From: Armigeres subalbatus
Taxonomy: Eukaryota > Arthropoda > Insecta > Diptera > Culicidae
Direction: 5' to 3'
DNA length: 64,000 bases
Assembly (NCBI RefSeq): GCF_024139115.2
Contig: NC_085140.1
Span: 28,941,806-29,005,805, forward strand
The notes beneath the pieces were generated by a model. That model was given only the letters and a program-made list of their open reading frames with translations. It was not told the origin of the DNA and did not search any database. Positions 58,359 through 64,000 of this stretch are shown one piece after another. Positions within the stretch are counted from its first letter, which is position 1. Every line of letters starts with the position of its first letter. The position numbers and the translations under genes were made by a program.

Positions 58359-59394
58359 GGGGAAGGTGGGTAGACTTGATCCCCGGGGAGACTTGATCAC
58401 CCCCTGTTATTCTTAGTATAGATCCTCTAGGCAAATGTCCTTTATGTGGTGAGTTATTTTTTGGATTGACAACCTTATTTATTCTGCAGGGCGGTTTGTA
58501 TGTTTTGACCTTCCTAAAGATTTTTTTATTGGCCACGCAAAATTTGAATAACTTTTCATACCAATGACCAAATGCTTTCGTTTTCTCACAGCACAAAGCC
58601 ATAAATGTGCTTAATGATTTGTACTGATAAAAATGTCAACATTCCATCAAAGTTTTAGGATATTTGGATTTGAAGTTATTGCCTCAATATGGGGACATTT
58701 GATCCCCCATTAGTCACCCATACAAAAATTTGGAGAAAAAATTCAAAAAAATATAAATCTGTTCTCAGGCTTCTAATTTTTCGTAGATTTGACAGATTTG
58801 ATAAAGGGTTGGCAGGAAAAAATATTTATTGCGTAGATATCATAGAAAGGGGATCAAGTCTCGCTTAACTTTTCAAAAGGTCCTAAGTAACATTTTTTTC
58901 ATGATTTAATTTGAGTATTGCAATCAACAGATTAACATGAAATATATTGATTGCATTATTCAGATTAAATCATGAAAAAAATGTTACTTAGGACCTTTTG
59001 AAAAGTTAAGCGAGAAGTCTCCCCAAATTTTAAAATTGCATGTGCTGTCGAATTCAATAACAAAAATCGTTCATGTATACGCACAGCAATTCGAACATTG
59101 CGCGTATTTTGAAAGAAAAATATTTTAAAAAATCTGAGGGCACCTTCTATTTGTATCATAGCAAGTTCTTGGAGAGGGTTCAATTTCCCCCGAATATTTT
59201 AAAAGTAGATTTTTGACAGCACTCTAAAAAATCGATTGTGTATCAATAACAACAATAATTTAAAGACTGTCATACATCAGTAAAGTTAAATACTATATTT
59301 CTTAGAGTCTGTGTGGAAATCGCGTATGTTTATTTATTTTTGGTTGTGATACATCGGAAATCAGAAAAGGGGATCAAGTCTACCCAGTCTCCCC
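58359..59394. mobile_element. TA-flanked TIR element, 1.04 kb
   Basis: Left end GGGGAAGGTGGGTAGACTTG and inverted right end GGGGAGACTGGGTAGACTTG, both running into ATCCCC. TA lies on both sides (58357-58358, 59395-59396). GACTTGATC/GATCAAGTC words recur inside. An 85-codon minus ORF (58345-58602) is not recognisable. The interior carries the foldback MITE at 58859-59015. Confidence 0.7.
58859..59015. mobile_element. foldback MITE, copy 2
   Basis: Same family as 40920-41075: TCTCGCTTAACTTTTCAAAA paired with its mirror at the right, around a loop of about 25 bp. Inserted next to AAGTC in a TIR element that repeats GATCAAGTC. Confidence 0.85.
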
Positions 59395-59928
59395 TATACA
59401 TTCACAATTCCTTTCTGTTTTCACTGAATCCTGATTCAATGATGTTGAATTAAAACGTCCACGTCATGAAACTCAGGCAGATGAGTCTTGCGGAGATATT
59501 TTTGTAGGGTACTGCGTACTAGTTAGTTTGTTTCTTGTGCACACTATTTTTTTCTGGATAAATCAGCTTATTCTAAGGATGACATTTCATCATTTTGCAT
59601 GAAGTCCCAGCTTTTGCGGAGAAAGAGTTCCCTTTTCATCGATTTCCACTACATCCTTTTTTTCATGTCCTACTTCATCATTTCCTCCTCTTTTGCGAAA
59701 ATTCCTACGCACAAATCTAGACCACATTACAAAAGGGCGAAACAGCTAAAATTGATTCTTTCCGATTCCTACCCGACTAGAAGAGCATAACAAAAACTGA
59801 ACACAATTTAAACTTATTTTGATCAAACTTTGTTCTTAGTAGCCATTATCTTACAAATTGTGCAACAAGATTTTATCATAATATGATATAAAAAATGCTG
59901 AATACCGCTTTTCACACAAGTAAGCATT
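59395..59928. other. no gene seen
   Basis: AT-rich; the 63-codon ORF at 59599-59790 shows no domain. Confidence 0.5.
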
Positions 59929-60832
59929 CAGGGTTGGTTCACTCTGAGGAGTATTCAAGTGAAGGTGTAAAAACTTCTCTTTCTCGATCTGTTATCCGAG
60001 TGTATCGTGCAGAAATACACTTTCTCTTTGTATGACAGAGCGTGCGTCATACACACTCGTCATCACACAAGCTCACAAGTGTAAAGAGTACAGGAAAATG
60101 CCAATTAGCTGTTTACCAAAATGCATACATTTAGGCTGTGTTCTAAATCTTCCATATAAATAAGTTGTTGTAAACGCCTAAACATAGACCTTTTCTATAC
60201 ACAACAGCAAACCACACACGTTCGAAAATATTCTCACTCTTTATCGATCATGTTTCTCTAGGCCATGGTTTCCCAAACTGTGGGTCCCGACCCCCAGGGG
60301 GGTCGCGAGCGGATTGTTGGTGGGTCGCGCAGAACAAATATTAATTGCAGCTCGAATGCCGAACCTTTTGATCATTTTTTTTTCAGGAACATTATTTCAA
60401 GTTCAAACCGCATTTTATTTAAAATATCCATCACTACGCTATTTTATTTAAACATTTATGCCTAAAATGAGCCCCCTAATTAAGTAAAATTGAAGCGCTA
60501 ACATGTTGACAAACAATACCATGTTCGTCATTTTTTGCATATGTTAATGTAAGGTAACGTGAATATTTTGTATGTGGTAGAAGCCGAAACAGATGACATT
60601 CTGATTCAATAAATGGTTGATACTACTTGGTAAAATGCTTTTTTTCATAGGTGGGTCATGAGACATATAGAATTTTGCTAGGTGGGTCGCATACCCAAAG
60701 GTTTGGGAAGCTCTGCTCTAGGCTTCAATCACACGCACGTATAAACGCTCTCGAGTGTGAATCAATACACTTCTCTTTACTTGCACAATCTCTCCGCATT
60801 TCAAGACGAAGTGTGAGAAATTACCAACCCTG
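59929..60832. mobile_element. hAT-like non-autonomous element (outer)
   Basis: Starts CAGGGTTGGT (59929) and ends, inverted, CAGGGTTGGT at 60832. GTAAGCAT (59920-59927) and GTAAGCAA (60833-60840) are a near-perfect 8 bp duplication. Interior CACTC/GAGTG words; contains a second hAT-like element. Confidence 0.75.
60264..60715. mobile_element. hAT-like non-autonomous element (inner)
   Basis: Exact 8 bp duplication CTCTAGGC at 60256-60263 and 60716-60723. Ends CATGGTTTCCCAAACTGTGG and, inverted, CAGAGCTTCCCAAACCTTTG. G-rich sub-terminal GGGTCGC motifs. 452 bp, non-coding. Confidence 0.85.
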
Positions 60833-61194
60833 GTAAGCAATAAAAATGAATGTAGCAAGGTCTCCCAAACATAGAGATCACAATACGCTGATAGAATTTG
60901 GAAAGGATGCCTTATTTGCAATAGGTTTACTTTCATGTTCTTGAAAAATAATCTATTTCAGACAAAAACTAATATTTCCGATTGTTTCTCACAATCTGGA
61001 GACCTATTAAAACCTGTAAAAATTTTCAACTGCGCAGTTAATAATGTATTTTGTAGCTAATTTTAAATTATGTTTTGAAAATATCGCATTCAATTACTGT
61101 TTCCGTGCTGATTAGTTGGTAAATTTTGATTTCTTATGGAAAAGCTGAAGGCATTCTTCGACATCAACTTTACAGTAGATTTTGATAATTGATG
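60833..61194. other. no gene seen
   Basis: AT-rich, unassigned. Confidence 0.5.
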
Positions 61195-62042
61195 AACAAA
61201 AGGATGCATTTTGTTATTTTATTGCTTAATTTTTATATGGGTAAATAATGAGGGACCATGTGTCCCCATTATAAATTAACTCATTATCAAACTACCATAA
61301 AACAGTACAACAATGCTACTTTTTTTCTGTTCCAAGATATATGAGTTCGCCAACAACCTCAAATCGCATACCCCCCATTTCCACCTCGGGACCAACACCG
61401 TTCGGACTGCCACGTTCTCTGCCAGCCACCAAGTACTTCGTTTTGACATAGTTTATGATTCCTATTCAACTGATAATTCATGACATTAAACCTAACCCAG
61501 AGAAAACGGAATCATCATCAACAAGTTACATCCCTAGTAGCACAGTTCGGGCTGATTTAGATGCAGCAACCTATATGCGACCCAAATCGGTCGCATAGGA
61601 GTTACAGAAACTGATCTACAACATGTGTGCTAGCCGGGGCACTTTGGTTTTGCGGATGACATCGACAACATTGGCGTACACGAACTGGCTGTGTATGTGT
61701 AGACTAGACTAGACTAGATTAGACATCGACAACATTGGCATAGATCGCAGGCTTTCGTACTTGTCAATCGGGAAACTGAATGAATAGGAATCATAAACTC
61801 TGTCAAAACGAAGTACTTGGTGGCTGGCAGTCCGAACGGTGTTGTTCCCGAGGTGAAAATGGAAGGGATGCGATTTGTGGCTGTTGACGAACTCATATAT
61901 CTTGGAACAAAAAAAAGTAGCATTGTTGTACAGTTTTATGGTAATTCGATGTTGAGTTAATTTATAATGGGGACACATGATCCCTCACTATTTACCCATA
62001 TAAAAACTAAGCGATAAAATAACAAAATGCATCCTTTTGTTC
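61195..62042. repeat. inverted repeat made of RTE-like RT debris
   Basis: Arms 61195-61475 and 61777-62042 are inverted copies. Each contains coding debris of an RTE-like RT (motif D region KTKYLVAGSPNGVVPEVKM-like, then DELIYLGT). The spacer at 61640-61740 has FGFADDIDNIG followed by a direct duplicate after a TAGAC microsatellite. All pieces are out of frame with each other. Confidence 0.7.
61532..61639. mobile_element. ~100 bp MITE (AGCAGCACA family)
   Basis: Ends CCCTAGTAGCACAG and, inverted, CCCCGGCTAGCACACATGT; inner GCAGCAACCTATATGCGACC. Lies in the spacer of the inverted RTE debris. Confidence 0.7.
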
Positions 62043-62560
62043 GCAGTTGTAAATAAATTATTGATTTAGAGATATCACAAATCTCTAAAAAAAAAGATGA
62101 CTCAAAAACCATCAGACGGGATGTTGTGCTTGGACTATACATATTGAAATTAAGTTGAGTTTCAAACAGATTCCTTTTATATTTTATTTGAAATAATCTA
62201 TCACATATTTATGATATTTACTCTAGTTTTCCGTTTACTGATCAAAACTGCATCTATAGATGAATGGTTAATGCCAGCTCAATGTAGTTTACCTACCAGG
62301 GTTTCCAATGTGATAGAAACATGTACTTTTTTACTTTGCCTGTCAGTAGCAAGCAAGATTAGGACGTCTAGGTCGTAAGCGTGACCCCTTTTTATTTTCT
62401 AAGAAAAACTAAGTGCAAAAAGCAATACCCATCAATATAGACACGATACCCAGATGTAAACATTTTAACTCGGTAGTCAATATTGCCACGAGCGTCGAAC
62501 CGAGAATTAAACCCACATATGTGTATTTACAAATATATTTAATATCATCACCGCGGACAT
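62043..62560. other. no gene seen
   Basis: AT-rich, unassigned. Confidence 0.5.
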
Positions 62561-63260
62561 GACAGCAGATCTGCAATAAAGGAGAAAGTGAAAATCAATC
62601 CTCTTCCAGGAAGTTTCATTTCAATTGAAAATGCGAAATCCACAAATCTGCCGACCAGACAGTGTGTAAGCTGCACGCCGTAAAATTTCCCCATCGATTC
62701 ATCATCATAACGTTTGCGCGAGAACATTTTGCAATCCGGTCCAGAGACGACCGATAGGTCGGGAATAAAATTTAATAGTAAATTGCAAATGTTTGAATTT
62801 TTACGACAAACAACAAGGGTGGATGTATGTAGCGGGAGCGCGCGTTCGAGGGAACCAGTGCGTGAATCATAATACTGTAATAATCGTAAAATCTCGGCAC
62901 GGTTTGGCCCACTTTTCAGCGCTCTGTATAAAAATTATATAAATGATCCACGACGGGAGGACCTTGCACTGATCCGGTTTTCTTTTCGTTGCACGGTTCA
63001 GTGGCGGATTTTCCCTGTCTTTCCACCCTTTTTCCGTTTGTTCAACGGCGGGGGATTTGTTCGCGTGTGGGTGACTAAGAGCGGGATCCGATCTACACTG
63101 CGCTTAGTACAGCGCCAGCGGGGGTAAATGAGAAGGGACACGGCCTGCACCACCACCGGTGGTCATTAATCATCTGGGAGATACTAATTGAGAGCGTCAT
63201 TGAACTGTTTTGCCTGTTGGTTTATGGTGGTACGGGTTAAGATCGATGCGTTTTTGTGGA
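62561..63260. promoter_or_regulatory. non-repetitive, GC-balanced stretch, possible regulatory region
   Basis: Of higher complexity than its surroundings, with no repeat match inside the window. It has a TATA-like cluster (CTGTATAAAAATTATATAAA, near 62924-62943) and, 190 bp on, a GC-rich part (CAGCGCCAGCGGGGGTAAA). No ORF of note. It may be an enhancer or alternative promoter for the gene at 31357 or for a gene beyond the window. Speculative. Confidence 0.25.
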
Positions 63261-63641
63261 TTGCAAATTGAAAGTCCGTCATTCTTCCTTCAGATTTTCT
63301 TTCAAACATCCAGATATCCAGATTTTTATAAGGTGCCTGGGTATAGGTTTGGATGTAGGATTGGGCTACTATATTTTTGAATAAAGACCAAGATTTATTT
63401 GAAAGACGTGAGAATTTTTTTTTTAAAGAAACAATATGAGAATTTTGTAATTTTGTAAAGTAAAAACAATCGACTACCTATATAGTCAATAACAAAACAC
63501 TGAAGAAGTTTTCAAGTAGAAAACGAAATATGTACATATCTGTTGATATAAAGTGATTATCGTGGAAGTGAATGGAATAGTGAAGTCTCTTAACTCTGCA
63601 ACATTTCCCCTGAGAAGCTCATTAATAATTAATTAACTTAG
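63261..63641. other. no gene seen
   Basis: AT-rich, unassigned. Confidence 0.5.
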
Positions 63642-63798
63642 CATTTCCTCAGTTGTTAATCGGAAGCTTTTCTATGCCCGCCATTGCATGAGTGTGTCTT
63701 GTGCGGCAAGTACAATGGATACACTATGCCCAGGGTGTCGAGAAATCTCCGGATTGGCAATCCTACACATTTGCTCGCAAAGCTACTGGAGACCCCCG
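63642..63798 (+). repeat. dispersed repeat also present inverted at 24845-24985
   Basis: Shares CATTTCCTCAGTT, AAGTACAATGGATACACTATG and CTACTGGAGACC in order with the reverse complement of 24845-24985, with a ~20 bp extra block before the last motif. Confidence 0.75.
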
Positions 63799-64000
63799 TT
63801 TATATACTATAAAGATACAAGAATAATGGACATCATTATAATGATTGTACGAATAAATGTTTTAAAATTTTATTCAGAATTTGAGTCCAGCAACTCAGAG
63901 AAGAAAATTCAAAAATTGTTTCATTCTGCCGAACGCTCCAAACATTCGACATTAAACTGGTGAAAATAACAAATTGTACAATTATAAAAATTATACAATG

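Overview
The window looks like nuclear DNA of an Aedes-like (culicine) mosquito. It is AT-rich and crowded with nested transposons. Its repeats (Jockey-clade and RTE-like non-LTR elements, a DD37E mariner, hAT-like and TA-target non-autonomous DNA elements, many short inverted-repeat elements) are those expected of a large mosquito genome. No bacterial operon, CRISPR array or rRNA was seen. The species call is inference; no host marker gene was recognised.

Only one convincing host protein-coding gene is visible: a very long coding exon on the + strand (31357-35850) with a plausible promoter and leader from about 30280. It encodes about 1,498 residues with roughly 29 copies of a 13-15 residue F(V/I)PGQ repeat and ends at a strong splice donor. 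I did not recognise the family. The sequence to the right (35851-64000) is probably the first large intron or intergenic DNA; I found no convincing downstream exon.

Layout. 1-4821: a large foldback repeat invaded by a palindromic cassette of tRNA-like genes. 5047-12437: a TA-target inverted-repeat element split by a 5.8 kb Jockey-clade retrotransposon (minus strand), itself hit by a 427 bp hAT-like element and an 0.86 kb insertion. 12438-19025: mostly unassigned, with a TAA-flanked MITE and a tandem/inverted repeat block. 19026-24084: a second Jockey copy (+ strand) with a 730 bp tRNA-cassette insertion near its A-tail. 24600-25740: a degenerate TTGGAT array. 26130-29853: decayed non-LTR fragments with a mariner. 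30280-35850: the gene. 36000-46690: MITEs, a 58 bp minisatellite, three tiny retro-insertions, and other tandem repeats. 46690-51790: a nest of RTE-like copies, a long-TIR element and MITEs. 52440-52780: another tRNA-cassette fragment. 53040-57960: a 24 bp minisatellite split by a 3.9 kb hAT-like element full of 23 bp satellite. 58359-64000: further TIR elements, nested hAT-like elements, RTE debris and a possible regulatory stretch.

Most insertions keep readable target-site duplications, so relative ages can be read from the nesting. All transposon ORFs are broken except the 440-residue RT fragment at 49437-50759. The two most unusual items are the mobile tRNA-like cassette (tandem and inverted, intact Pol III boxes, 13-15 bp target duplications) and the three 51-62 bp hairpin-plus-poly(A) retro-insertions at 41603-43027.
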